From Cytophagales bacterium (GTDB lineage: Bacteria > Bacteroidota > Bacteroidia > Cytophagales > Thermoflexibacteraceae): a stretch of 64,000 nucleotides of DNA. The notes beneath the pieces were generated by a model. That model saw only the letters and a program-made list of their open reading frames with translations. It was not told where the DNA came from and searched no databases. The stretch is taken from positions 1 through 64,000 of the forward strand of contig REAZ01000004.1 of the NCBI GenBank assembly GCA_004294445.1, in the 5' to 3' direction. Below are positions 43,043 to 54,734 of the stretch, piece after piece (the stretch's first letter is position 1; every line of letters starts with the position of its first letter). The position numbers were made by a program, and so were the translations under genes.

Positions 43043-45193
43043 ATGAGAATAACAAATATCAAAATTCAAAATTATAGAGGCATAGAGCATTGCAATTTTC
43101 AATGTTCTAAATTTACTTGCATTATTGGAGAAAATAACGCAGGCAAGTCAACTATTCTTTCTGCTTTGAATATATTTCTTAGTGGTGCAAAACTTTCAAA
43201 TTCCGATTTTTACGATATAGAAAAAAATGTTGAAATAGAATTAGAGATGGAAGAAATAGAAGAATCTGATGTTTTGAGATTGACAAATGAACATGCTGAG
43301 AAAATTCGTGAAGTTATTTATGATAAAAAATTGACTTTATTGAGAAGATATAAAAAAGACGAAAGTCCAGCATGGTTGCATAAGAAACTTATGCCAAAAG
43401 ATGATAGGTTTAATATAACAGATGATGAATTAAAAGGGAAAAGAGGTAAAGATTTAGAAAGTTATTTATCAAGTAAACTTCCAGAATTTAGTGAAAGATT
43501 TACTAGTGTAGACTCACAGAAAAAGGCAAGAGCAATCTGTGAAGAAATTATTAAAGACCTACCCATTGAACAATTTGTTCTTAAAGAAACACCATTGGTA
43601 ACAGGAATAGATAATAGTATTAGAGCCTTGCTTCCCGAACCAATATTTATAGCTGCTGTAAAAGATTTTAAAGATGAAGTCAAACCAAAAGAATCTAACT
43701 TTGCCAAATTATTAGTAATTCTTATTAGCCTTATTCAAGATACTCCCGCTTTAACAGACATAGTTAATTCATTTGATGGCTTATATAAGTTATTAAATAG
43801 AGAATATAGAGAAGATGGTTCTATTTTAGATGACCGAGATTCTCATTTAAAAAATGTAGAATCAAAAATGCACTTGTTTTTAAAAGAAATATTCCCTAAT
43901 GCTAAGGTTGAGTTGCAAATAGATAAACCTGAATTAAAGCAAATATTTGCTAATTCGCAGATATTAGTGGATGATGGTATTAAAAGTTCTATTGAAACCA
44001 AAGGAGATGGTTTAAAGAGAGCCTTAGTATTTGCAATACTTCGCACATACATAGAAATATCAAAAGAACAAAAAAATCAAGAGAAAAATATAGATTCGTT
44101 AGGAGAAAATATTAAACCTAAACCACAACCATATTTATTTCTATTTGAAGAACCAGAATTGTACTTACATCCCTCAGCTCAAAAAATATTGTTTGAGGCT
44201 CTTGAACGGTTATCTTTTGAAAAAAATCAGGTTATAGTTACTACTCATTCCCCAACATTCTTATCTCCTACTGCAACTTCAAAGGGAATTGGAACTTTTG
44301 TAAAAGTAAAAAAAGAATATCCTGCTAATAAAAAACCCCTAGGGAAAGTAATTACTGTGAATGTAGAGGAGATGACTCTTAAAAATGCCTTTCAAATGAT
44401 TTGTTATGAAAATAATGCTGTTGCTTTCTTTGCTAAAAAAGTTCTTTTAGTTGAAGGAGACTGCGATTTGATATATATCAAGGAATTAGCAAAAAAACTG
44501 GATGAATCTTGGAATTTTGACTATGCAAATATTCCAATTGTAAAAATGAATGGTAAATCTAGTATAAAAAGATACAAAGAATTTTTTGAAAAATTTGAGA
44601 TTGAGGTATTTGCTTTATTTGATTCAGACTTTATGATTGATGGGTTTGACCAAATTGAAGTAAGTGAGCAAATTAAAATTAAAAGAAGTTCAATGATAGC
44701 TGAAATTGATAAAATTATAGAATCTGAAAATTTGAAGATAGATATTTCAAAAGATGATGTTAAAAGTATTACTTCTAAGCGTACGTGGAAGGAAAGATAT
44801 AATAGATTGAAAGAACTTGTAAAAAACTTACAGGATAGTAAAAACTTAACTAACTTATCACAAAATGAAATAGATGAGTTAAATAATCTATTCATAGAAG
44901 AGGAGCAAATAAGAAGAAGGATAGTATTTAATGATTCTACACGTAGTCTTTTATACAAGCAAGATATTTTAAGTTTGCTTAGAGAAGTAAATATTTTTAT
45001 TTTAAGTCACGGGACAATAGAAAGTTATTATCCAGAAGGTATTAATAAAAGTACAGACAAGCCAACACAAGCATTAGAAGCAGTAGAGAAAATTAAAGAT
45101 GTAATTGATATAAAAAGTATTTTGCCCAAAATCAAAATAGGAGACACAAATAATTGTGAGTTTGACTTAATATTTTCAAAGATTTTTTCATAA
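43043..45193 (+). CDS. OLD-family ATPase/TOPRIM nuclease
   Basis: 716 residues. The N-terminal ABC-like ATPase has IKIQNYRGIEHCNF, Walker A GENNAGKS (29-36) and Walker B FLFEEPELYLHPS near 368 with the H-loop VTTHSPTFLSP. The C-terminal TOPRIM domain starts near 467: VLLVEGDCDLIYIKEL with the catalytic Glu, then VFALFDSDFMIDG with the Asp pair. This is the full OLD layout, typical of phage-defence or overcoming-lysogenisation nucleases and also of GajA, but no UvrD helicase gene is adjacent. It lies 11 bp past the broken HEPN gene and is flanked by an 11-bp direct repeat. Confidence 0.87.
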   Translation: MRITNIKIQNYRGIEHCNFQCSKFTCIIGENNAGKSTILSALNIFLSGAKLSNSDFYDIEKNVEIELEMEEIEESDVLRLTNEHAEKIREVIYDKKLTLLRRYKKDESPAWLHKKLMPKDDRFNITDDELKGKRGKDLESYLSSKLPEFSERFTSVDSQKKARAICEEIIKDLPIEQFVLKETPLVTGIDNSIRALLPEPIFIAAVKDFKDEVKPKESNFAKLLVILISLIQDTPALTDIVNSFDGLYKLLNREYREDGSILDDRDSHLKNVESKMHLFLKEIFPNAKVELQIDKPELKQIFANSQILVDDGIKSSIETKGDGLKRALVFAILRTYIEISKEQKNQEKNIDSLGENIKPKPQPYLFLFEEPELYLHPSAQKILFEALERLSFEKNQVIVTTHSPTFLSPTATSKGIGTFVKVKKEYPANKKPLGKVITVNVEEMTLKNAFQMICYENNAVAFFAKKVLLVEGDCDLIYIKELAKKLDESWNFDYANIPIVKMNGKSSIKRYKEFFEKFEIEVFALFDSDFMIDGFDQIEVSEQIKIKRSSMIAEIDKIIESENLKIDISKDDVKSITSKRTWKERYNRLKELVKNLQDSKNLTNLSQNEIDELNNLFIEEEQIRRRIVFNDSTRSLLYKQDILSLLREVNIFILSHGTIESYYPEGINKSTDKPTQALEAVEKIKDVIDIKSILPKIKIGDTNNCEFDLIFSKIFS

Positions 45194-45197
45194 CACT
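45187..45197 (+). repeat. Direct repeat, right copy, flanking the OLD gene
   Basis: Second copy of TTCATAACACT (first at 43025-43035). It covers the OLD stop codon; both copies are followed by a similar A-rich stretch. sucB starts 42 bp downstream. Confidence 0.5.
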
Positions 45198-45239
45198 CAA
45201 AATCAAAACCAATAAAAAAACAACCATATAATTAACAAA

Positions 45240-46790
45240 ATGATAGAAATGAAAGTGCCAGCCGTAGGCGAATCCGTAACCGAAGTAACGATTGCTACTT
45301 GGTTCAAAAAAGACGGCGAGTTTGTAAATGCAGAAGAAATCTTGTGCGAACTTGAGTCCGACAAGGCGACTTTTGAGCTACCTGCGGAGGCTTCGGGCAT
45401 CTTGCGACACAACGCCAAAGTAGGTGATACTTTGCCTATAGGCGTGGTTATCTGCAAGATAGAAACTGAAAAAACAGAAACTAAAACCACAACAACCAAT
45501 ACTCCGCCACCTGCGGCAGAGATAAAAAATGAAATAAAAATGGAAACAAAAAACGAAGTAAAAAGTGAAATTCTGTCTATGACAGTTCCTTCTGTGGGCG
45601 AGTCTATTACCGAAGTTACACTCTCAAATTGGCTCAAAAAAGATGGCGATTTTGTCAAATTGGACGAAATATTGTGCGAATTAGAGTCTGACAAGGCTAC
45701 TTTCGAGCTACCTGCTAAGGCAGAAGGCATTCTGAGGCACATTGCCAAAGCGGGCGATGTACTGGCTGTGGGTAGCCCCATCTGCAACATAGAAGCGGGA
45801 GCGAATGCAAGCAGCACCCCCGCAACGGTAACGCCGCCGCCAGCAAAGGAAGAGACAAAACAAGAAGTAGTAGAAAGCAAAGACAGCTATGCTTCGGGTA
45901 CGCCTTCGCCTGCGGCATCTAAGATTTTGGCAGAAAAGGGAATAAACCCACAAGAGGTAAAAGGTTCGGGCAAAGACGGCAGAATCACCAAAGAAGATGC
46001 GGTCAATGCCAACCCTAAGCCTGAAGAAAAAGCGGTTGCTCCTGCCAAAAAAGAGGACGCACCAGCCGTAATGCCGAGTATGCCTTTTGGTAGAAATTCG
46101 CGAAAGGAGAAAATGACTTCTTTGCGAAAAACTGTAGCTCGCCGCTTGGTAGCGGTGAAAAATGAAACTGCCATGCTTACTACCTTCAACGAGGTAAATA
46201 TGCAGGCTATCATGGACTTACGTGCCAAATACAAAGATGCTTTCAAGGAAAAACATCAAGTAGGCTTGGGCTTTATGTCTTTCTTCGTGAAAGCGGTATG
46301 CTTGGCATTGCAGGAGTTCCCCGCGGTAAATGCACAAATCATAGGTGATGAAATCATTTATAACGATTTTGCCGATATTTCCATTGCTGTTTCCGCACCA
46401 AAAGGCTTAGTAGTGCCTGTAGTGCGCAATGCAGAGTCTTTGAGTTTGGCAGATATCGAAAAGGAAATTTTGAGATTAGCGGGCAAAGCAAGGGAAAACA
46501 AATTGAGTATTCCAGAGATGACAGGCGGCACGTTCACCATTACTAACGGTGGGGTGTTTGGTTCGCTCATGTCCACACCCATCATCAATGCGCCACAATC
46601 CGCCATTTTGGGGATGCACAATATCGTAGAAAGACCAATAGCTTTGAATGGGCAAGTAGTCATTAAACCTATGATGTACGTAGCTCTTTCTTATGACCAC
46701 CGCATCATAGATGGCAGAGAATCAGTAGGTTTTTTAGTAAGAGTAAAGCAATTATTGGAAGACCCTGCAAGAATATTATTAGGAATGTAG
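45240..46790 (+). CDS. sucB: Dihydrolipoamide succinyltransferase (E2o) with two lipoyl domains
   Basis: Transfers the succinyl group from SucA to CoA. 516 residues: lipoyl domain 1 (1-80) and lipoyl domain 2 (about 115-190), each with the lipoylated Lys in ESDKATFEL; Pro/Ala/Lys-rich linkers; a peripheral-subunit-binding domain near 220-255 ([20 protein letters not shown]); and the acyltransferase domain with the catalytic His in [10 protein letters not shown]. Most E2o proteins have one lipoyl domain, so two is unusual; the copies are 111 codons apart and alike at the DNA level. Separated from sucA by the accessory insert, which must affect cotranscription. Confidence 0.95.
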   Translation: MIEMKVPAVGESVTEVTIATWFKKDGEFVNAEEILCELESDKATFELPAEASGILRHNAKVGDTLPIGVVICKIETEKTETKTTTTNTPPPAAEIKNEIKMETKNEVKSEILSMTVPSVGESITEVTLSNWLKKDGDFVKLDEILCELESDKATFELPAKAEGILRHIAKAGDVLAVGSPICNIEAGANASSTPATVTPPPAKEETKQEVVESKDSYASGTPSPAASKILAEKGINPQEVKGSGKDGRITKEDAVNANPKPEEKAVAPAKKEDAPAVMPSMPFGRNSRKEKMTSLRKTVARRLVAVKNETAMLTTFNEVNMQAIMDLRAKYKDAFKEKHQVGLGFMSFFVKAVCLALQEFPAVNAQIIGDEIIYNDFADISIAVSAPKGLVVPVVRNAESLSLADIEKEILRLAGKARENKLSIPEMTGGTFTITNGGVFGSLMSTPIINAPQSAILGMHNIVERPIALNGQVVIKPMMYVALSYDHRIIDGRESVGFLVRVKQLLEDPARILLGM

Positions 46791-46807
46791 CCTTGCTTGA
46801 TAAAATT

Positions 46808-46855
46808 AAAAACACTGCATCGTACAGACCTTTGGTCAGACGATGCAGTGTTTTT
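46808..46855. terminator. Bidirectional terminator after sucB
   Basis: AAAAACACTGCATCGT (46808-46823) pairs perfectly with ACGATGCAGTGTTTTT (46840-46855); an inner GACC/GGTC pairing extends the stem. The T runs on both strands serve sucB and the convergent lipoprotein gene. Confidence 0.9.
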
Positions 46856-47640
46856 TACTCATAATATGTATATTTGACCACAAAATTTGACTGATTTGTC
46901 GCCAATTTTTGCTGTTTTACCTCCTCTACGGTTCTTTTCTTGCTGCTGTTGTACTGATAAGTAGTAATAGTTCTGGGAGAGTTATCGGGGTCAAAAACGG
47001 TTGACCGAGCCAATAGGGTGTCGGAGCTACTGTAGGTGAAAGTAGTATATTCATAAATAAGGTTCAAAGAAGAATAGCGATTTTCGCGGGCTTTGTTTCC
47101 TGCCGTATTGTACTCATAAGTTACATAACCTGGGGGTGTAAGTGCGGGATTCGTCATTCTTAGTAGTCTATTCCTCTCGTAAACATACCTGAATGTTCTT
47201 GCAGTGTTGTTTTGGCTATTGAGTACCACCCTTTCTGTGAGCAACTTTAGCGTATCGTTTGTATATTTGAAAGTAGTTTCCTCTGTAACAGAAAAGCCCG
47301 AAGGCGCATTTACATTTCTTGAGAATAGTTGTGTACTTTGCAAACGCTTCGCGGAGTCATATTTATAGATAATATAGTTCAATATTTTCTTAGGAAAAGT
47401 ATTTACATCATAGCGAGTTTGTTGCTTTAGATTGCCGCTTGCACTGTCGTACTCATAGCCCCATTCGTCTATTGGTGTCTGAGATTCGATGTCAGGATAG
47501 ATAGTACGCAGTTTTACCTTGCCAATCACGTCTTTCGGAGTAGTTGCTTGTGGCTTTACCTCCTCTTTAGTAGCGGAGAGCAAGGAACAGCCATACAAAA
47601 ACAAACTTGCGAGTATTGAAAAGAAAAAAAGTTTTTTCAT
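46855..47640 (-). CDS. Lipoprotein with YD/RHS-like repeats
   Basis: 261 residues from ATG 47640 (an ATG four codons earlier is also open). The lipoprotein signal is clear: LASLFLYGCSLLS with the lipobox Cys near 18. The mature part has repeats of the form YEYDSASGNLKQQTRYD and YKYDSAKRLQSTQLF, YD-like repeats seen in RHS and wall-associated proteins, here without a toxin tip. It is probably anchored in a membrane facing the periplasm or the surface. Convergent with sucB. Confidence 0.7.
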   Translation of the reverse strand: MKKLFFFSILASLFLYGCSLLSATKEEVKPQATTPKDVIGKVKLRTIYPDIESQTPIDEWGYEYDSASGNLKQQTRYDVNTFPKKILNYIIYKYDSAKRLQSTQLFSRNVNAPSGFSVTEETTFKYTNDTLKLLTERVVLNSQNNTARTFRYVYERNRLLRMTNPALTPPGYVTYEYNTAGNKARENRYSSLNLIYEYTTFTYSSSDTLLARSTVFDPDNSPRTITTYQYNSSKKRTVEEVKQQKLATNQSNFVVKYTYYE

Positions 47641-47756
47641 CGGATAAATCATAAATATTAGGTCTTAATTTTTTTGGATATAATTCGCTGCATTGCGAAC
47701 TACCTAATTTTACACAAAAACCTTGCAATTAAGATAGTTCGCCTACAACAATCCAA

Positions 47757-49331
47757 TTATTTTTTAATCCACCTTAGTTCGTACAAGTCTTTTCTCCTGT
47801 CTTTGAGGTTTCGTACACTCCCTTTGACGTTGAGTTCTTTGAGCAAACTTAAATCTACATCTGCGATGATGGCAACTTCTGTGTTTGGCGTTGCTTCGGC
47901 AATCACAGCATTGTTTGGAAAAGAGAAATCAGAAGGCGAATAAACGGCAGATTGGGCATATTGCAAATCTATGTTTGTTACTCTGGGCAGGTTGCCTACG
48001 CTACCCGCAATAGCTACATAACATTCGTTTTCTATTGCCCTCGCTTTGGCACAATGATGCACTCTATGGAATCCGTTTTGGGTATCAGTCATAAAAGGCA
48101 CAAATAGAATCTTAATTTCTTTGTCTGCCAATATGCGTGTAAGTTCGGGAAATTCAACATCATAGCATATCAGAATGCCTATTTTCCCAATGTCCGTATC
48201 AAAAACTTTGAGTTTGTTGCCACCGCTTACACCCCAATAATTTTTTTCGTCAGGCGTAATATGCAGCTTGTACTGCGAATCCCAAGTACCATCTCGGCGG
48301 CAGAGGAAGGAAACATTATACAGGTCGCCATCTCTATAAAGAGGCATACTTCCCGCAATGATGTTGATATTGTAAGAAAGTGCATACTCCACAAATCTTT
48401 GCACAAGCTCTTCGGTAAAGCCCGCCAATTTTCGCATTGCCATCGCTGCATTTTCCTCGTTGAACTGCCCAATGAGGGGGGCATTAAATAGCTCTGGGAA
48501 GAGAATAAAGTCCGCTTTGTAGTCACTTACAGCATCTATAAAAAACTCCACATTGCTCAACCATGCTTCCATGCTCGGCACGTTTCTTAGCTGCATCTGC
48601 ACTACGCCGAGCCTCACTACCGATTTTACCCCACCTATTAGTTTTTCTTTTTCTTCGTAATAAATATTATTCCACTGCAAAAGCGTGGCATAAGCCATTG
48701 ATTCATTGTCGCTTGGTAGATAGTTCGTCAGAATTTTTTTTACGTGAAAATCATTACTTAGCTGAAAAGAAAGAATTGGGTCATAAATATCTTTACTTTT
48801 TACCAAATCTATATAGCTACGGGGAGTCATATTATCAGCATATTTGGCAAGCCCTGGGATGCGCCCGCCTGCTACTATGCTTTCCAAATTCAGGTTTTCG
48901 CACATTTCCTTGCGTGCGTCATAGAGTCTTCTGCCGAGCCTCATGCCTTGGTAGGCGGGGTGGATAAACAAATCTATGCCGTAAAGCACATCTCCATCGG
49001 GGTCGTGTGTAGAAAATTTATAGTTCCCTGTAATTTGTTGATAGGTGTGGTTATCTCCGTATTTTTTGTAATCTACAATCAAGCACAAGGCACAAGCTAC
49101 TACTTTGCCCTTATCTTCGATACAAATTTGTCCTTCGGGAAAAATTTTTAAAAGATTCTGTACGTCTTCCTCCACCCATAAAGCATCGCCTATGTTAGAA
49201 TATACTTGCGACATGATTTCTACCATATCGGGGTAATCTCTGAGTTGGATATTTCGCAATAACAACTTATGCTCTGAGGAAGCACCATCATTGTTGATAT
49301 TAAAAAGCACTTGCTTTTCTTTTAATGCCAT
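47757..49331 (-). CDS. GNAT acetyltransferase / carbon-nitrogen hydrolase fusion
   Basis: 524 residues. The N-terminal 200 form a GNAT domain with the acetyl-CoA loop HPAYQGMRLGRRLYDARKEM. The C-terminal part is a nitrilase-superfamily domain with the Glu-Lys-Cys triad: Glu in ILFPELFNAP, Lys in QYKLHITPDEKN and Cys in GILICYDVEFPE. This two-domain protein is widespread in Bacteroidota and is usually annotated as a bifunctional GNAT/carbon-nitrogen hydrolase; an amidase acting on an omega-amino or polyamine-like substrate is plausible. It lies downstream of gyrB beyond a terminator. Confidence 0.9.
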   Translation of the reverse strand: MALKEKQVLFNINNDGASSEHKLLLRNIQLRDYPDMVEIMSQVYSNIGDALWVEEDVQNLLKIFPEGQICIEDKGKVVACALCLIVDYKKYGDNHTYQQITGNYKFSTHDPDGDVLYGIDLFIHPAYQGMRLGRRLYDARKEMCENLNLESIVAGGRIPGLAKYADNMTPRSYIDLVKSKDIYDPILSFQLSNDFHVKKILTNYLPSDNESMAYATLLQWNNIYYEEKEKLIGGVKSVVRLGVVQMQLRNVPSMEAWLSNVEFFIDAVSDYKADFILFPELFNAPLIGQFNEENAAMAMRKLAGFTEELVQRFVEYALSYNINIIAGSMPLYRDGDLYNVSFLCRRDGTWDSQYKLHITPDEKNYWGVSGGNKLKVFDTDIGKIGILICYDVEFPELTRILADKEIKILFVPFMTDTQNGFHRVHHCAKARAIENECYVAIAGSVGNLPRVTNIDLQYAQSAVYSPSDFSFPNNAVIAEATPNTEVAIIADVDLSLLKELNVKGSVRNLKDRRKDLYELRWIKK

Positions 49332-49345
49332 GAGTTAAAATTTAA

Positions 49346-49380
49346 AAAGATTACACCTTTCTAACAAAGATGTAATCTTT
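49346..49380. terminator. Intrinsic terminator of gyrB
   Basis: AAAGATTACA (49346-49355) pairs with TGTAATCTTT (49371-49380). On the minus strand it lies 20 bp beyond the gyrB stop and is followed by a T run before the next gene. Confidence 0.75.
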
Positions 49381-49399
49381 AAGATTTAGATATAATTTT

Positions 49400-51364
<1,965 letters not shown>

Positions 51365-51456
51365 TTACTAAATTACAAATGAATATTTATCAACTTTTTG
51401 AAAACCAACAACTTATTTTTCCTTTTATGCGGTTTTTCCCACCTAAAAACAGTACG

Positions 51457-51487
51457 CAAAGGTACGCATTTTAAATATAATATACAA
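51457..51487 (-). promoter_or_regulatory. Promoter of gyrB
   Basis: On the minus strand TTG (51485-51487) and TACCTTTG (51457-51464) are 20 bp apart, a good match to the Bacteroidota consensus. gyrB starts about 98 bp downstream. Confidence 0.6.
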
Positions 51488-51505
51488 GGTTATAAAGTAT
51501 AATTT

Positions 51506-52207
51506 TTAATCTAATTGCTCTCCTTTTGAGCCAGCTACAACCACCACAAATTCGCCTTTGTGTGTCTTATTTGCAAATATCTGGATGAGTTCGGCAAGCG
51601 AGCCGTTGATGGTTTCTTCGTACATTTTGGTTAGCTCTCTTGATACTGATGCTTGCCTATCGCCGCCGCAGTGTTCGGCTAATTGCTCCAAGCACTTTAG
51701 GATTCGATGCGGGGATTCGTAGAGAATAATTGTTCTTTCTTCGGCAGCAAGCAACATGAGGCGAGTTTTGCGTCCTTTCTTGTGGGGGAGAAAGCCCTCG
51801 AAAACAAACTTATCGGAAGGCAAGCCCGACTTGACCAAAGCAGGCACAAAGGCTGTAGCCCCTGGCAAACACTCTATATTGATTCCCTGTTTCAGGCACT
51901 CCCGTATGAGCAAAAATCCGGGGTCAGAAATAGAGGGCGTTCCCGCATCCGAGATAAGGGCAAACTTTTTCCCTTCGTGTAGTTGGGCTATTACCCTATT
52001 TACCGTCTGATGCTCATTAAAAATATGATAGCTTTGCAGGGGCTTCTGAACTTCTAAGTGCTTGAGCAACACGCCCGAAGTCCTTGTATCTTCAGCTATT
52101 ACAACATCTACAGCCTTTAATACTTTGATAGCACGCAAGGTAATATCGTCCAAATTGCCAATCGGCGTAGGCACTATATAGAGTTGGGTATGTGTTTGTT
52201 TTTCCAT
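51506..52207 (-). CDS. rsmI: 16S rRNA 2'-O-ribose C1402 methyltransferase
   Basis: 233 residues of the tetrapyrrole-methylase-like fold. The N-terminal LYIVPTPIGNLDDITLRA is the family hallmark, followed by VIAEDTRTSGVLLKHL and the SAM-binding loop ALISDAGTPSISDPGFLLI. Residues FEGFLPHKKGRKTRL and TIILYESPHRI are also conserved. It methylates the ribose of C1402 in the ribosomal P site. It lies 147 bp upstream of the gyrB start on the same strand. Confidence 0.96.
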   Translation of the reverse strand: MEKQTHTQLYIVPTPIGNLDDITLRAIKVLKAVDVVIAEDTRTSGVLLKHLEVQKPLQSYHIFNEHQTVNRVIAQLHEGKKFALISDAGTPSISDPGFLLIRECLKQGINIECLPGATAFVPALVKSGLPSDKFVFEGFLPHKKGRKTRLMLLAAEERTIILYESPHRILKCLEQLAEHCGGDRQASVSRELTKMYEETINGSLAELIQIFANKTHKGEFVVVVAGSKGEQLD

Positions 52208-52315
52208 ATATTTTGCAAATAAAGCAAAAATGTATGTATCCCACCGTCTTTTTGTCTTAATTTTGCTTTAGCCCACTTACAATAGCAATATTTTAGCATT
52301 GAAAATAAAAAAGTG

Positions 52316-52323
52316 TATCTTTG
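52316..52323 (+). promoter_or_regulatory. Probable -7 element of the 52343 frame
   Basis: TATCTTTG matches TAnnTTTG and lies 19 bp before the ATG of the small frame at 52343; a TTG (52299-52301) is nearer than ideal. Confidence 0.45.
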
Positions 52324-52342
52324 GGATAAAAAACAAGATGAT

Positions 52343-52468
52343 ATGGGCTATAGTAACTATAAAACTTTGAAACAGACTTTGGATAAACTTGATTTGGAAG
52401 AAATAAATGAAAATTTATTCCCGCAAATTACGCTTTATCAGCCGATCATTCAGTCCTTTTTGGTATAA
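52343..52468 (+). CDS. Short 41-residue frame, possibly a truncated gene
   Basis: ATG 52343 opens a frame reading MGYSNYKTLKQTLDKLDLEE and ending QPIIQSFLV. The start MxYSNYxxLxQ resembles the first residues of larger uncharacterised proteins that continue with catalytic-looking segments, so this is probably a gene cut short. It has a good -7 box. The remaining 49 bp up to 52517 and the region 52208-52315 show nothing else. Confidence 0.4.
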   Translation: MGYSNYKTLKQTLDKLDLEEINENLFPQITLYQPIIQSFLV

Positions 52469-52517
52469 ACCTACACACTCTAAAATATATTATAAAAAAA
52501 TTATAACACCCTAATAA

Positions 52518-54659
52518 ATGATAAAAATGAAAATCAATATATTGCTTGTGTTTTTTATGCTTTTGGTTGCTGCTAATTTATTTGCCCAAAAGAAGGGAAA
52601 GCCAGACTTAAAGCCCTACAAAGACGAAATGAAGCGTGCAAAAAAAGGTGATGTGCAAGCCATGATGAAAATAGCAGATGTTTGCAAGGGGGAAATGATG
52701 CAGACAGACGAAATAAAAGACTACAAAAAAGCAGCAGAATGGTACGAAAAAATAGCTCAACAGTCTGAAAACCAACAGTTACAAATATTAGCTAAGTACA
52801 GACTTTTTCAGCTATATATACTCGGTGGCTACGGAATAAATCAAGATGTAAACATGGCAAAGAGCAATTTAGACCAGATTCTCTCCCTGACCGATTTGCG
52901 AATGATTTATGACGATAAATCAAATTTGGATTTAAAAAACTTCTTTGAAACCTACCTCAAAGCCCAAGAAAGCCCAAGCACTTCGCAATCAACGGAAGCA
53001 AAAATACTTCTTGCACGCTACTTTTTTGAATACGAAATAGGCTACAATGCTGCCTTGCAATGGCTCGCAAAAGTAATAGTAGAAGGCGAAAATGCAGATG
53101 CAAGTTATTTAGATGAAAAATGGAGAACATTATTTTCGGTGTATAGGTATTCGGGAGAAAAAGAAATGACAAAAAATCGCTTGTTTGACCTATTACAAAA
53201 GTATGTAGAAAAAAATAGTATTTTGGCAAAAGTAGAACGCTTGGCAGAGTCAGGCAAAACTTCTCTTGCCAACTATAAATATACATCGCAAGCCGCCAAC
53301 CAATTAGTAGAAACCATCAATACAAGCAACCTCTCACCCGAAGTGCGTTTTAAACTCTATTACTGGCTACAAAAACACGAAAAAGGAATTCCTCATTATA
53401 TAACATTGCGAAAAGTGGCTATCGGTGCAGGAAGATTAGACTCCCTCACCACCAATTTTGCCAAAGATGCTACTGACGAATTTACCACTTTCATCACCAA
53501 AATACAGTCCTTAGAAGGTTTTATGATGGCGTGCAACGAATATCCTTCCCTGAAAGGTTTGACTACTACCAATTTGGAGCTTTACAAAGCAAATTTCGAG
53601 GGGAATATTCAGCCGCTCATTGCCCTCTACAAAGAGTTGCAAAAGCCTGATATAAAAGAACTTGCGGGAGAAAGTCTGTACGGTAGATACACACAGCAAT
53701 TTATGGCAAAAGTAACCCAAGTGATAGATGCTGCCGAGTCGCCGCGCAAGCTGCTCGATATTCAGAAAGAGTTAGATGCAAACGCTTGGCTAAAGTCAGA
53801 ATATGTTTCGCAACAAGAAAAAATAGCCAAACGCTTGGAAAATATGGGCATAGACAGTACGAATAGAGATTTTTTCTATGAAATGGCAGCCATAGAAGAA
53901 ACAAAATTTCGCACTTTTGACCAAGGAAGAAACTTCCTAAACTCATTAGACAGGAAGTTTTCTACCACCGAAAATAAAAATAATAAGAACAAAAAAACTC
54001 CAACGAACACAGCCGCCAAGCCCAACGCAGTGAGTAGGGAGCAGATGAAAACCCGCCTACTTGCCTTCACCCGCACCAAAATCATTACAGACGTAGTGGG
54101 GGAAACGCCAAACAGAGAGCAAGTAATGCGATACAAACAAAACTTACTGGAGCATTGGCTGCAGCCCGAAGGCATGAGCAAATATTTTTACTATACTTCC
54201 GATAGTAAGTTTTGGTTTTCTGGCGAAATAAAACGGCACAATGTGTTATATTTTTATGAAGTCGTAAAAATCACAAATTCAGACAATTACCTGCTTACTA
54301 TCAAATCTGTAGTCAATAACAATGCTTATTTGGCTTTTAGCAGCACGCTCAAAGCGATTACAGATAACCAAAATGGCACTATCAACGTCAGTATTTACTA
54401 CGCCAAGTACAAGGGCTATCAGTGGCTCAAAAGTGATTCAGACTACCTGAAAGTAAGCTATGATAGGGCTTCGCCACATATTTCATATACGGCTATAGGC
54501 GGGTTAAGTCAGTACATAGATAAAAATCACGGCTACAGTGATGATTTTCCTTCCAAAAAGATCAATGCAAGGGAATTTTCTGAAAAAATAGCCATCAAAA
54601 CGGCAGTGCAGTGTTTCATTTTGGAGTATAATAGAGCGTTGGTAAATGGCTATAATTAA
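52518..54659 (+). CDS. Exported Sel1/TPR-like repeat protein of unknown function
   Basis: 713 residues with a signal peptide (ending NLFAQ; ATG 52527 gives MKINILLVFFMLLVAANLFA and may be the true start). The N-terminal 170 residues contain Sel1-like repeats (KGDVQAMMKIADVCKGEMMQ, then YKKAAEWYEKIAQQS), which mediate protein contacts. The central part is helical and the C-terminal 160 residues (KYFYYTSDSKFWFSGEIKRH, then VSIYYAKYKGYQWL) look beta-rich. A Lys/Asn-rich linker (about 490-520) separates them. No enzyme motif is visible. Confidence 0.65.
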   Translation: MIKMKINILLVFFMLLVAANLFAQKKGKPDLKPYKDEMKRAKKGDVQAMMKIADVCKGEMMQTDEIKDYKKAAEWYEKIAQQSENQQLQILAKYRLFQLYILGGYGINQDVNMAKSNLDQILSLTDLRMIYDDKSNLDLKNFFETYLKAQESPSTSQSTEAKILLARYFFEYEIGYNAALQWLAKVIVEGENADASYLDEKWRTLFSVYRYSGEKEMTKNRLFDLLQKYVEKNSILAKVERLAESGKTSLANYKYTSQAANQLVETINTSNLSPEVRFKLYYWLQKHEKGIPHYITLRKVAIGAGRLDSLTTNFAKDATDEFTTFITKIQSLEGFMMACNEYPSLKGLTTTNLELYKANFEGNIQPLIALYKELQKPDIKELAGESLYGRYTQQFMAKVTQVIDAAESPRKLLDIQKELDANAWLKSEYVSQQEKIAKRLENMGIDSTNRDFFYEMAAIEETKFRTFDQGRNFLNSLDRKFSTTENKNNKNKKTPTNTAAKPNAVSREQMKTRLLAFTRTKIITDVVGETPNREQVMRYKQNLLEHWLQPEGMSKYFYYTSDSKFWFSGEIKRHNVLYFYEVVKITNSDNYLLTIKSVVNNNAYLAFSSTLKAITDNQNGTINVSIYYAKYKGYQWLKSDSDYLKVSYDRASPHISYTAIGGLSQYIDKNHGYSDDFPSKKINAREFSEKIAIKTAVQCFILEYNRALVNGYN

Positions 54660-54734
54660 AAAAAAGAAATGAATTTTATTTTCTTTTTTTCTTGCTTACA
54701 TTTGTAGCTCAAAGGAGATTGCTTTTCAAAAAAG

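Noticed and set aside
43043-45193. Calling the OLD gene GajA of a Gabija system
   Set aside because: No UvrD-like helicase gene is adjacent; the next gene is sucB.
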